Assembly: GCA_025463865.1 (NCBI GenBank)
Contig: JAODBH010000089.1
Span: 1 to 44,997, forward strand
Source of the DNA: Actinomycetes bacterium
Lineage (GTDB): Bacteria > Actinomycetota > Acidimicrobiia > IMCC26256 > Chersky-534
Direction of reading: 5' to 3'
DNA: 44,997 nt
Below the pieces are notes generated by a model. The model saw only the letters and a list, made by a program, of their open reading frames with translations. It had not been told where the DNA came from and did not search any database. The position numbers and the translations under genes were made by a program. Position 1 is the first letter of the stretch, and each line of letters starts with the position of its first letter. Shown here one piece after another: positions 15,510 through 23,159 of this stretch.

Positions 15510-16487
15510 TCACGCCCTGTCTAGCTCCACGTCGACGCCGACCGACGGGATGCTGCGGAACGGCTCGCCCTCGATGAGCACCGACTCGCGGCCGTCGACG
15601 CCCACCGGGACCTCGCCGACGAGCGTGACCCGGTGCAGCACCCGTGGCACGTCGAGCTCGTCGAGATCCTGCGCGGCGAGATGCGCGGTCGCGCGGTTGT
15701 CCCAGAACGCGACGCTGCCGGGCTCCCAACGGAAGCGCACAGTCAACGCGGCCCGGGTGACCTGGTCGAACAGCATCTCGAGGATGCGGCGGCTCTCGGC
15801 GGGATGCACGTCGACGATCCGGGACGTGAAGCCGGGGTTGACGAACAACGCACGCTCACCGGTCTCGGGATGCACCCGGACGACGGGGTGGTGCGCGACC
15901 AGCCGGTTCCTGCCGATCACCTCCTCACCCGGATGGGCTTCCCCGTTGCGGGCGAGCCCGGCGCCGTAGCGGTGTTCGGCCCGTAGCCCGCCGACGAAGG
16001 CGCGCACCGGCTCGGAGAGGCTCTCGTACGCGGCCACCAGATTCGTGAACGTGGTGTCGCCGCCGTACGCGGGCACCACGTCGGCCCGGAGGATCGACGC
16101 CGCCGGCGGGTTGACCGCGGGGGTCACGTCGGTGTGCCAGTTGGTCGTGTACGAGTAGCGCCGCCGCAGCGCCCGGGCCGCTTCGGCCTCGACCCCGTAC
16201 TGACCGACGAAGTTGTCGGTCGACACCGTGTAGATCTCGGGGAAGCCGTCGGGCGGCGCCGCGTCGTAGGGATGGGCGTAGGTCAGCTCGCCGAACTGGC
16301 GCGCGAACGCGATCTGCTCCGCGTGGCCGAGGTGCTGGCCACGGAAGAAGACGACCTTCCAGCGGTGGAGCGCCCCGACGATCGCCGCGCGCGCCGCGGC
16401 GTCGAGCGGGACGGCCAGGTCGACACCGGTGATCTCGGCGCCGGTGTGACCCGACAACGGCAGCACCTGGAGGTGCGAGGCGTCCAT
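15510..16487 (-). CDS. TauD/TfdA-family Fe(II)/2-oxoglutarate dioxygenase
   Basis: A 325-residue non-haem iron oxygenase. The metal triad is H118-x-D120 in NWHTDVT and H269 in RATAHLA. The 2-oxoglutarate-binding arginine is R286 in PRVLHRVTL, and the N-terminal LSGHTGAEITGVDL is the family start. Known members oxidise taurine, alkylsulfonates, phenoxyacetates and related compounds by hydroxylation alpha to a heteroatom. Operon pairing with a D-aminoacylase-like hydrolase suggests sequential attack on an N-substituted compound (inference). ATG 16487 is preferred because the fold begins within ten residues, although an open frame extends to 16574. Confidence 0.92.
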   Translation of the reverse strand: MDASHLQVLPLSGHTGAEITGVDLAVPLDAAARAAIVGALHRWKVVFFRGQHLGHAEQIAFARQFGELTYAHPYDAAPPDGFPEIYTVSTDNFVGQYGVEAEAARALRRRYSYTTNWHTDVTPAVNPPAASILRADVVPAYGGDTTFTNLVAAYESLSEPVRAFVGGLRAEHRYGAGLARNGEAHPGEEVIGRNRLVAHHPVVRVHPETGERALFVNPGFTSRIVDVHPAESRRILEMLFDQVTRAALTVRFRWEPGSVAFWDNRATAHLAAQDLDELDVPRVLHRVTLVGEVPVGVDGRESVLIEGEPFRSIPSVGVDVELDRA

Positions 16488-16578
16488 GGTGTCCAGCTTG
16501 GGGCATCGGCGAGCGGTCGTCGACTCCCGGCCGGCGAGGGACTGCGGACCGTCAACGAGTACCCTTGTCGCCACTACC

Positions 16579-16592
16579 TGACACGCGTGTCA
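16579..16592. promoter_or_regulatory. Perfect 14-bp palindrome in the TauD/amidohydrolase divergent gap
   Basis: TGACACGCGTGTCA is a perfect palindrome lying 92 bases before the TauD start (16487) and 39 bases before the amidohydrolase ATG (16631). Its position between divergent genes fits a dimeric repressor site. No regulator gene lies next to it, so the protein is unknown. Confidence 0.5.
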
Positions 16593-16630
16593 CCTGGACC
16601 GCGTGCCCCGATGATGGAGGAACCTCTCGG

Positions 16631-17848
16631 ATGGCTGTCGCCGCGCCCAGCGCGCCCACGGACCGGTACACGATCATCTCCGCCGACTGCCACGGCGGGG
16701 GCTCGTCGGCGCAGTACCGCGAGTACCTCGACGGGAAGTACCGCGACGAGTACGACGCCTGGCGGGGCCGGTACAAGAACCCCTACCGGGACCTGCAAGG
16801 TGACGGCCGTACCCGCAACTGGGACGACGCCCGGCGCTGGCAGGACCTCGAGGCCGACGGCCAGGTGGCCGAGGTGCTGTTCCCCAACACGGTGCCGCCC
16901 TTCTTCCCCACCGGCATCGTGATCGCCCGGCCGCCGACCAACGCCGAGTACGAGCTGCGCTGGGCCGGCATCCAGGCCCACAACCGGTGGATGGCCGACT
17001 TCGTGGCCGAGGCGCCCGACCGCCGGGCCGGCATCGCCCAGATCTTCCTGAACAACGTCGACGACGCGGTGCAAGAGGTCCACTGGGCGCGCGAGCACGG
17101 TCTGCGCGGCGGCATCCTCGTCCCCAACATCCCGCCCGACGCGGTCGACATCGACCCGATCTACGACCCGAAGTACGACCCGATCTGGGCGGCGTGCCAG
17201 GAGCTCGACATGCCGGTCAACAGCCACTCGGGCACCGGTCTCCCCGACTACGGCAAGTACCCGGCCGCCCAGGTGCTGTGGGTCATCGAGACGCCCTACT
17301 TCGCCCATCGGCCGCTGTGGTTCATGATCATGGGCGGCGTGTTCGAGCGTTTCCCCGGCCTCAAGTTCGTGATGACCGAGGGCGGCGCGGGCTGGGTGCC
17401 GCAAACCATCAAGCAGCTCGACGGCCTCCACATGGCGATGGCGATGGGCCGGACCGGCGAGGTCGGCTTCGACAAGGACTCCGTCCTGCCGCTGAAGCCG
17501 AGCGAGTACTTCGCCCGCAACTGCTGGATCGGTGCGAGCTTCCCGAGCCCGAGCGACGGCGCGTCGCGCACGAAGATCGGCATCGACAAGTACATGTGGG
17601 GCAGTGACTACCCGCACCACGAAGGTGCGACGCCGTTCTCGAAGGAGAGCCTGCGCCGCGCGTTCTCGGAGGTCGACGCGGCCGAGATGCACAAGATCCT
17701 CACGACCAACGCCGCGCACGTCTACGGCTTCGACCTCGAGAAGCTCGCCCCGTACGCGGCGAAGGTCGGCCCGACGGTCGAAGAGCTGCACACGCCGTAC
17801 GAAGGCATCCCCAAGGGCGCGACCAGCCCCTGCTTCTACCAGCCGTAG
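16631..17848 (+). CDS. Amidohydrolase family 2 metal-dependent hydrolase
   Basis: A 405-residue TIM-barrel hydrolase of the amidohydrolase-2 (ACMSD/TIM-barrel) group. Visible family features are IISADCHGGG at the N-terminus (the usual HxH is reduced to a DCH context), QAHNRWMADF, the PVNSHSGTGLPDY segment with a barrel-strand histidine, FPGLKFVMTEGGAGWVPQ and the terminal metal Asp in MWGSDYPHHEGATPF. Relatives decarboxylate or hydrolyse cyclic or aromatic acids. The ATG at 16631 has GGAGGAA about ten bases upstream. A paralogue of the same group lies at 33990-35171. It is divergent from the TauD operon, probably under shared control. Confidence 0.9.
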   Translation: MAVAAPSAPTDRYTIISADCHGGGSSAQYREYLDGKYRDEYDAWRGRYKNPYRDLQGDGRTRNWDDARRWQDLEADGQVAEVLFPNTVPPFFPTGIVIARPPTNAEYELRWAGIQAHNRWMADFVAEAPDRRAGIAQIFLNNVDDAVQEVHWAREHGLRGGILVPNIPPDAVDIDPIYDPKYDPIWAACQELDMPVNSHSGTGLPDYGKYPAAQVLWVIETPYFAHRPLWFMIMGGVFERFPGLKFVMTEGGAGWVPQTIKQLDGLHMAMAMGRTGEVGFDKDSVLPLKPSEYFARNCWIGASFPSPSDGASRTKIGIDKYMWGSDYPHHEGATPFSKESLRRAFSEVDAAEMHKILTTNAAHVYGFDLEKLAPYAAKVGPTVEELHTPYEGIPKGATSPCFYQP

Positions 17849-17901
17849 CCGCGCGCGTTCGAGCGACAACAGGTTCGGACGACTACGCGCTCGCCCGCGT
17901 C

Positions 17902-17929
17902 TGTTTCCGCTTCGTGACGAGCGGGAACA
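17902..17929 (+). terminator. Stem-loop after the amidohydrolase gene
   Basis: TGTTTCCGCT (17902-17911) pairs with AGCGGGAACA (17920-17929) through ten base pairs, one of them G-U, closing an eight-base loop. It lies 53 bases after the amidohydrolase stop and 35 bases before the small peptide gene. There is no T-tract. It may be a terminator or a leader structure of the small gene. Confidence 0.35.
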
Positions 17930-17964
17930 CTCGCTCCACCAATCACCCCGAACAAGGGAGCGAC

Positions 17965-18036
17965 ATGTACATCGGTGGCGGCGCGGTCGTCCTCATCCTG
18001 ATCATCATCGTGATCGTGTTGCTGCTCCGCCGCTGA
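17965..18036 (+). CDS. 23-residue single-pass membrane peptide
   Basis: ATG at 17965 is preceded by AAGGGAG at six bases, and the frame ends at TGA 18034-18036. The peptide begins MYIGGGAVVLILIIIV and ends LLLRR. It is a glycine-rich head, an uninterrupted hydrophobic helix of about 17 residues and a positive C-terminus, as in a small membrane-anchored protein. Similar MYIGGG-starting peptides are familiar to me from actinobacterial genomes, but no function is established. It lies alone between two longer genes, with its own ribosome site and a stem-loop upstream. Confidence 0.65.
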   Translation: MYIGGGAVVLILIIIVIVLLLRR

Positions 18037-18067
18037 CCCACGCGCCGGAGCTCGCGGCGCTGCGACG

Positions 18068-18394
18068 CTAGGGCTCGAGCACGACCCAGCCCCGGCGTTG
18101 CAGCTCCGCCGCGAGCTGCTCGGCGGGGAGCTTCCGGAGCGCCTTGTCGACCGCGGTCAGTCGTTCGACGGGAACGGGAGCCGCATCGTCGCCCGACTCG
18201 GCGGCGGTGCGGAGCTGGCCGATGAACGCATCGGCCTCGTCGCGCGTGAACTTGCCGCCGCCTTGCCGCTGCGTGAAGCCCATCGGGCCGCGCGCGTCCC
18301 GGAAGTCGGTGTGGCCCGCGTCCTCGAGGAGGCCGAGGAGCTCCTGCAACTGCTTCGCCGTAGCGGGTGGACCGGATTGCTGACCGAACGCCAT
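18068..18394 (-). CDS. Small protein of unknown function, last gene of the amine operon
   Basis: A 108-residue soluble protein starting MAFGQQSGPPATAKQLQELL. It has a helical N-terminal part (QELLGLLEDAGHTDFRDAR), a KFTRDEADAFIGQLRTAAES segment and a C-terminal LPAEQLAAELQRRGWVVLEP. I do not recognise a named family. The pattern of short helices suggests a small DNA- or protein-binding domain. The ATG at 18394 is chosen over an in-frame start at 18439. It follows the short-chain dehydrogenase by 55 bases in the same direction and converges on the membrane peptide. Confidence 0.7.
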   Translation of the reverse strand: MAFGQQSGPPATAKQLQELLGLLEDAGHTDFRDARGPMGFTQRQGGGKFTRDEADAFIGQLRTAAESGDDAAPVPVERLTAVDKALRKLPAEQLAAELQRRGWVVLEP

Positions 18395-18449
18395 GCCGGC
18401 AGTCTCGCCGAAAGGTATGACAGCTACGTGGACCTCCACCGCGGTGCTC

Positions 18450-19259
18450 TCACGCGTCCACCGTGGCGGAGAGGTCGGGCAGGGTCTCGCCGATGTAGAG
18501 GTTGGCCAGCGTGCCGCAGTCGACGTCGAGGTTCACGCCGGTGATGCCCGACGATTCCTCGGACGCGAAGAACGCGCAGGCGGCCGCCACTTCCTCGGGC
18601 TTCACCAGTCGCTGCATCGGCACCCGGGCGAACCGCTTCGTCATGTAGTCCATCTGGTCCTCGCCCATGACCCGGGCGATCATCTCGGTGTGGGTCGCGC
18701 CGGGGCTGACGACGTTGCTGCGGATCCCGAACGGCGCGCACTCCACCGCAATGCACCGGCTCAGCGAGAGCAGGCCGGTCTTCGACACGTTGTAGCTCGT
18801 GAACGGACCGTCGGCGGCCGCGTGGTCGATCGACGAGATGTGCACGATCGAGCCGCCACCGGAGTCGCGCATCGCGATGCCGACCGCCTGCGACAGGAGG
18901 AACGGGCCCTTCAGATTGACGTCGAGCACCGAGTCCCAGCCGGCTTCGGTCATGTCGAGGAACAGGGCGTCGTCGTCGATCGCGGCGTTGTTCACCAGCA
19001 CGTCGACGTGGCCCCACGCCGCGAGGATCAGGGCCACGACCTCCTTGCAGTCGTCGGCCGACGCGACGTCACCGACGCACACCATCGCTTCGCCACCCTT
19101 GGCCTCCACCGCTTCGGCGACGACCTCGAGCGACGCCGCGGTGCGGCCCATGAGCGCCACCTTGGCGCCGTCGTACGCGAACCGCTCCGCTATTGCGGCG
19201 CCGATGCCACCTCCGGCACCCGTGATCAACGCGACCTTCTCGGACAGCAGACCTGACAC
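18450..19259 (-). CDS. Short-chain dehydrogenase/reductase (SDR)
   Basis: A 269-residue classical SDR. It has the NAD(P)-binding TGAGGGIGAAIAE near residue 13, DVASADDC at the adenine pocket, NNAA near residue 91, catalytic Ser in HISSIDHAA, the YNVSK pair (Tyr/Lys) and PGATHTEM at the substrate loop. The Gly-rich motif followed by a basic residue (MGRT) suggests NADP(H) preference, though this is uncertain. It oxidises or reduces a hydroxyl or carbonyl in the amine pathway (inference from its position after the Rieske and ligase genes). The GTG start has GAGGAG just upstream. A hairpin separates it from the ligase. Confidence 0.92.
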   Translation of the reverse strand: MSGLLSEKVALITGAGGGIGAAIAERFAYDGAKVALMGRTAASLEVVAEAVEAKGGEAMVCVGDVASADDCKEVVALILAAWGHVDVLVNNAAIDDDALFLDMTEAGWDSVLDVNLKGPFLLSQAVGIAMRDSGGGSIVHISSIDHAAADGPFTSYNVSKTGLLSLSRCIAVECAPFGIRSNVVSPGATHTEMIARVMGEDQMDYMTKRFARVPMQRLVKPEEVAAACAFFASEESSGITGVNLDVDCGTLANLYIGETLPDLSATVDA

Positions 19260-19291
19260 ACCACTCCTCGGGTTCGGGTTTCGTTCGGGAC

Positions 19292-19313
19292 GGGTTCCGA
19301 CGGTGTCGGACCC
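19292..19313 (-). terminator. Hairpin immediately after the glutamine-synthetase-like gene
   Basis: On the leftward transcript GGGTCCGAC pairs with GTCGGAACCC, leaving one bulged base and a three-base loop, four bases after the ligase stop codon. Without a T-tract it may attenuate or protect the transcript between the ligase and the SDR gene rather than fully terminate. Confidence 0.35.
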
Positions 19314-19316
19314 GGA

Positions 19317-20696
19317 CTAGAGCTCGAGCAGGTAGCGACGCCGCTCCCAGTCACTGACCTGGTCGTGGTACGAGAACCACTCGTGCTCCTTCATCGCGAC
19401 GTACTCCTTCACGAAGCCGGCGGAGAACGTCGAGTGCGTGAGCGGGTCGATGACGAACGCCTCGGTCGCCTCGAGCAGCGTGCGCGGGAGCCGCCGCTCG
19501 CGGTTGAGGTCGCTCAGCTCCTGCTGGTAGGTCTCTCCCACGGTGAACTCCGGCGGCTCGAGGCTCTTCTCGATGCCCTCGAGCCCCGCCGCGAGGATGA
19601 ACGCGGCCGCCAGATAGGGGTTCGCCGCGCTGTCGACGAGTCGGTTCTCCAACGCGGGGCGGTTGCGCGGAAGGCGCAGCATGCAGGAGCGGTTGTTGTC
19701 GCCGACCGACGCCCAGATGGGCGCCCACGAGACCTCGCCGTCGGTGAGGCCGCCGACGAGCCGCTTGTAGGAGTTCACGGTGGGGTTGGTGATCGCCGCG
19801 AGCGCGCGGGCGTGGGCGAGGATCCCGGCGAGGAACGAGCGGCAGGTCGGGGTCCACTCCCCCGGCTCGTCGTCGGTTCCCTTCACGCGGAAGAGGTTCT
19901 CGCCGGTCTCGATCGACTCGAGGCTCATGTTGAAGTGCGCGCCCGATCCCCACGCATCGGTGGTGGGCTTCGGCATGAAGGTGGCGAAGCCACCGGCCTG
20001 GCGGGCGTACTCCTTGACCATCAGCTTGAAGAGGAGGAGCCGGTCGGCCATGACGAGCGCCTCGTCGTGGGCGAAGTCGAACTCGTACTGCCCGTTGCCG
20101 CCCTCCTGGTCGAACGAGAAGACGCCGAAGCCGGCCTCGTCCATCGCGGCGACCATCGGACCGAGGAAGTCGAGCGAGTCGAACGCTGCATCGACGAGAT
20201 ACGCCGGCGTCGGGTACCGGCTGCCCGATGCGTGCAGCGGCACGAGCTCGACGTCGGGATCGCGGCCTTCACCGCGAAACACGTAGACCTCCGTCTCCAC
20301 GCCGAGCATGAACCGGAAGCCCATCGCGGCGGCCCGGTCGAGCTGCTGCTTCAGGATCGTGCGGGCACACAGGTCGTAGGCCCGGCCCTCCTGGCTCAGA
20401 TCCGCGGGCATGAACGCCAGCTCGTGGTTCCACGGCAGGACCTGCAGGGCGGCCGGGTCGGGGATGGTGACGCATTCGTCCTCGACCGGGTCCATCGAGC
20501 CGAAGCCGTCGAGACCGCGTGGCGTGTAGCGCTCCGAGCCCGCGAGGAGGTCGGCGACCCGGCCGACGGGCACGATCTTCCCGCGGGCGCGGCCCGCGAT
20601 GTCGGCGTACGCACCGACCACGAAGCGCACGCCCGCGTCGCGCAGGTCGTTCTGGATCCGGTCGAACTCCTGGGAACGTTCGTGCAGCGTGTCCAT
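19317..20696 (-). CDS. Glutamine-synthetase-like gamma-glutamyl ligase (GlnT/GMAS type)
   Basis: A 459-residue ATP-dependent ligase of the glutamine-synthetase superfamily. Metal and glutamate-site residues are retained: E134/E136 in GVETEVYVF, E198 and E205 in FDQEGGNGQYEFDF, H254 in GSGAHFNMSL (the following canonical His is Asn), then NPTVNSYKRLVGG, DNNRSCMLRLP and ENRLVDSAANPYL. The N-terminal half resembles type III/GlnT and gamma-glutamylmethylamide synthetases rather than housekeeping GlnA. It probably couples glutamate to an amine taken up by the adjacent importer. It starts six bases after the Rieske gene. Substrate specificity is inferred from context. Confidence 0.88.
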   Translation of the reverse strand: MDTLHERSQEFDRIQNDLRDAGVRFVVGAYADIAGRARGKIVPVGRVADLLAGSERYTPRGLDGFGSMDPVEDECVTIPDPAALQVLPWNHELAFMPADLSQEGRAYDLCARTILKQQLDRAAAMGFRFMLGVETEVYVFRGEGRDPDVELVPLHASGSRYPTPAYLVDAAFDSLDFLGPMVAAMDEAGFGVFSFDQEGGNGQYEFDFAHDEALVMADRLLLFKLMVKEYARQAGGFATFMPKPTTDAWGSGAHFNMSLESIETGENLFRVKGTDDEPGEWTPTCRSFLAGILAHARALAAITNPTVNSYKRLVGGLTDGEVSWAPIWASVGDNNRSCMLRLPRNRPALENRLVDSAANPYLAAAFILAAGLEGIEKSLEPPEFTVGETYQQELSDLNRERRLPRTLLEATEAFVIDPLTHSTFSAGFVKEYVAMKEHEWFSYHDQVSDWERRRYLLEL

Positions 20697-20702
20697 GATC
20701 GC

Positions 20703-21920
20703 TCAGACCATCTCGAGCGCGCTGCGGTACCGCTTCACCAGCCAGCGGTTGAAGTGTGGGATCGGTTCCTCCTGCCACGAGTACCGGCCACGCGGCGCGA
20801 AGCGCGACTTGAGTCCTCGCTGCACCGACTTGGTCGCGGCGACGTCCTGCTCCATCAGGTCGTTGAGACCGGAAGAGGAGAGCGCCTGCACCTCCTTGAA
20901 GCGACGCGTCTCGAGCAGCTTCTTCGGGAACAAGGTGCCGTAGACGAGGTCGATCTTGTCGACCGACTTCGGGATCGTGAGGAGATAGAGCAGGGAGTCC
21001 GCGCTGGTGCCGAACGACATCGTCGGCGGTGCGATGCCGAAGTACGCGACCGACGTGTCGGCTTCGGTCAGCGTGTCGATGACCGGGAAGAGCGCCTTCA
21101 TCGTCGCGTTGAACGAGTAGTCGGCGTGGGTCGTCTCCGCCCGGCTCAGGATGATCGCGTCGTCTTCGCTCGACGGGGTCAGCAGCATCTTGCTCGCCGG
21201 CGCCATCTCGTGGATCGGTAGATGCAGACGGTCGGCGTGGTAGATCTCGATGACGTTCTCGAGCATCACCTTCCAGTTCCACGGAAGGTTCTCCAAGCGG
21301 CCGAGGTCGACCACCGCCATGTCCTCGAGGTGCCAGTTCTCCAGGTACTCCGTGGCCTGCCACATGCGGGGCGCGAGGGGCGCGGCGTCGAGATCGAAGT
21401 TCACGAAGATGAAGCCGTTCCAGATCTCGACCTTGAGGTTCGGGAGGCGGATCTCGCGCCGGTCGAAGCCCTCGGTCCGACGCATCTCGGGCGCGCCGAC
21501 GAGCTGGCCCCGGAGGTCGTAGACCCAGAAGTGGTACGGGCAGCGGAGCTGCATGCCGCAGTTGCCGGACGACTCCGACATCTCGCCGTACCACTTGTCC
21601 TCGGGCAGGAAGCCCGGGTCGGTGATCACCATCGAGCGGTGCTGGCACACCGACGACATCGCCCGGATCTGACCGGTCTCGTCCCGCACGATCACCAGCG
21701 GCTCGTCGGCGATCGTGACCGTGAGGTAGTCGCCCCGCTCGGGGATCTCCTCCTGCCGGCCGACGCAGATCCACTCCCGCATGAAGATCGAGTCCTTCTC
21801 GAACTCGAAGAACTCCGGGTCGGTGTAGACAGCGGGCGGCAGGGTGATCGCCCGGGTCGGGTCGGCGATGGTCTCGTCGATCCGATCCTCGAGGATGGCG
21901 CGGACGGCGTCGGTGATCAC
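20703..21920 (-). CDS. Rieske non-haem iron oxygenase alpha subunit with enlarged Rieske domain
   Basis: A 405-residue oxygenase. The Rieske cluster ligands are C92-x-H94 (SVCQHRSM) and C127-x2-H130 (RCPYHFW). The gap of 32 residues is about double the usual 15-17. The mononuclear iron site is E225-x2-H228-x4-H233 in ENVIEIYHADRLH, with Asp359 as probable third ligand. Relatives hydroxylate or demethylate aromatics, carnitine, choline and stachydrine. No reductase or small subunit is encoded nearby. The GTG at 21920 has AAGGAA seven bases upstream, right after three spaced AGCGGCA repeats. It stands between the binding-protein and ligase genes of one operon, which suggests oxidation of an imported amine. 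Confidence 0.9.
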   Translation of the reverse strand: MITDAVRAILEDRIDETIADPTRAITLPPAVYTDPEFFEFEKDSIFMREWICVGRQEEIPERGDYLTVTIADEPLVIVRDETGQIRAMSSVCQHRSMVITDPGFLPEDKWYGEMSESSGNCGMQLRCPYHFWVYDLRGQLVGAPEMRRTEGFDRREIRLPNLKVEIWNGFIFVNFDLDAAPLAPRMWQATEYLENWHLEDMAVVDLGRLENLPWNWKVMLENVIEIYHADRLHLPIHEMAPASKMLLTPSSEDDAIILSRAETTHADYSFNATMKALFPVIDTLTEADTSVAYFGIAPPTMSFGTSADSLLYLLTIPKSVDKIDLVYGTLFPKKLLETRRFKEVQALSSSGLNDLMEQDVAATKSVQRGLKSRFAPRGRYSWQEEPIPHFNRWLVKRYRSALEMV

Positions 21921-21938
21921 AGTGGTTCCTTCCCTCGA

Positions 21939-21992
21939 AGCGGCATTGCGCTCAGGAGCGGCATCGGACTTCGTAGCGGCACAGCTCAGCTC
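21939..21992. repeat. Three AGCGGCA repeats with 18-bp period upstream of the Rieske gene
   Basis: AGCGGCA occurs at 21939-21945, 21957-21963 and 21975-21981, each exactly 18 bases apart, in the 65-base junction between the binding-protein and Rieske genes (the last copy is 5 bases from the binding-protein stop codon). This periodic arrangement could be an operator array or a translation-control element, or a relic of duplication. Confidence 0.5.
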
Positions 21993-23158
21993 TGGATCGC
22001 GGCGGTGTACTTCGACTGCCACGCGTCGGTGTTGCGGGCGGCGAGGTCGTCGGGCTCCGGAATCGCGTACTTCTTGATCTGGGCGCTGGTGAACGGGAAC
22101 GCCGGGTCGTTCGCGAAGGCGGCCGCCGGCGTGGCGTTCCGGTTGGTCGGAACCGTGGAGACGTTCGCGGTCCACTGGCTCTGCAACTTGGCGTCGATCA
22201 CCTCGTTGATGAACACCTGGGCCCAGTAGGTCGTGTCCTTCGGGAGGTTCCTCGGCACGTACATCGCGTCACCGGTGAGGACCGCGCCCTCCTTCGGCAC
22301 CACGTAGCCGACGTCCACTCCCGCCTGTTGCAGCGCAGTGGCGTCACCGACCAATGCACAACCGACGATCACCTCACCCGAGGTCAGGCCGGAGATGAAC
22401 GGCGTGTCGTCGCCGACGATCTTGATGTTCGGACGGAGCTCGGCGAGCTTCTTCCACAACGGCGCGAGGTCGCTCTTCGCCGGGTTCAACTTCAGCATCT
22501 TCGCCAGCGGGAACAGCAATGCGTCGAAGTTGTTCGGGACGTGCAGCTTCCCGCGGTACTGATCGCTGAAGATCACGTTCCAGGACGACCCCGGCGGAAT
22601 CGTCGTCTTGTCCTTCCGGTAGAAGAGCGGCGTCGTGTACGTGTACACGGTGACGTAGTTGCGGCTGCCGTTGATCGGCTTGCCGACCGACAGGAGCTTG
22701 TCGAAGTTGGGAACCGCCGACTTGCTCAGCGGCACCGTGAGCTTCTGCACGTCGGCGGTGTAGGCCGAGCGGTTGATGGTGTAGACGACGTCGACCGGCG
22801 GGCGCTGCCCGGCCTTGATCGCCTGGCGCACCTTGGTGTCCATCTCCGCGAAGTCCGTGGTGTCGAACTCGACGCCGATGCCGGTCTTCGCGGTGAACGC
22901 CTTACCCGGGATGTCGCCGATGTTGGTCGACCAGGGGTCGGCCCACGCGCGCACGATGATCTTGTCGGGCTTGGTCTTCGGCGGGCTCGCCAGCTCGGCG
23001 CCCCACGCCGACGCGCTCCAGTCCCACGTTGCGCTGCTCAGCGCAGCTCCCCCCAACGCCAGTGCGGCGCCGCCGAGCGCGCCCTTCACGATCAACTCGC
23101 GTCTCGTGGGGCGAAATCCGTCCTGGTGCTCGTCGGAGGTGGGCTGATTCGGTTCCAC
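21986..23158 (-). CDS. Polyamine-type ABC transporter substrate-binding protein (Tat-exported)
   Basis: A 390-residue PotD-like binding protein. A twin-arginine signal is seen as TRRELIVKGALGG at about residues 18-30, followed by an alanine-rich hydrophobic core ending near residue 55, so export in folded form is likely. The mature domain shows IIVRAWADPW, TGIGVEFDTTDFAEM and GEVIVGCALVGDATA. The family imports putrescine/spermidine, and relatives bind other cationic amines. The real ligand is unknown. The GTG start follows the second permease by one base. The adjacent ligase and oxygenase suggest an amine as the ligand. Confidence 0.88.
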   Translation of the reverse strand: MEPNQPTSDEHQDGFRPTRRELIVKGALGGAALALGGAALSSATWDWSASAWGAELASPPKTKPDKIIVRAWADPWSTNIGDIPGKAFTAKTGIGVEFDTTDFAEMDTKVRQAIKAGQRPPVDVVYTINRSAYTADVQKLTVPLSKSAVPNFDKLLSVGKPINGSRNYVTVYTYTTPLFYRKDKTTIPPGSSWNVIFSDQYRGKLHVPNNFDALLFPLAKMLKLNPAKSDLAPLWKKLAELRPNIKIVGDDTPFISGLTSGEVIVGCALVGDATALQQAGVDVGYVVPKEGAVLTGDAMYVPRNLPKDTTYWAQVFINEVIDAKLQSQWTANVSTVPTNRNATPAAAFANDPAFPFTSAQIKKYAIPEPDDLAARNTDAWQSKYTAAIQS

Positions 23159-23159
23159 G

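Noticed and set aside
19365-21221. 618-codon + strand open frame opposite the ligase and Rieske genes
   Set aside because: It is antisense to two genes with intact catalytic motifs. The long frame follows from the high GC third-position bias.
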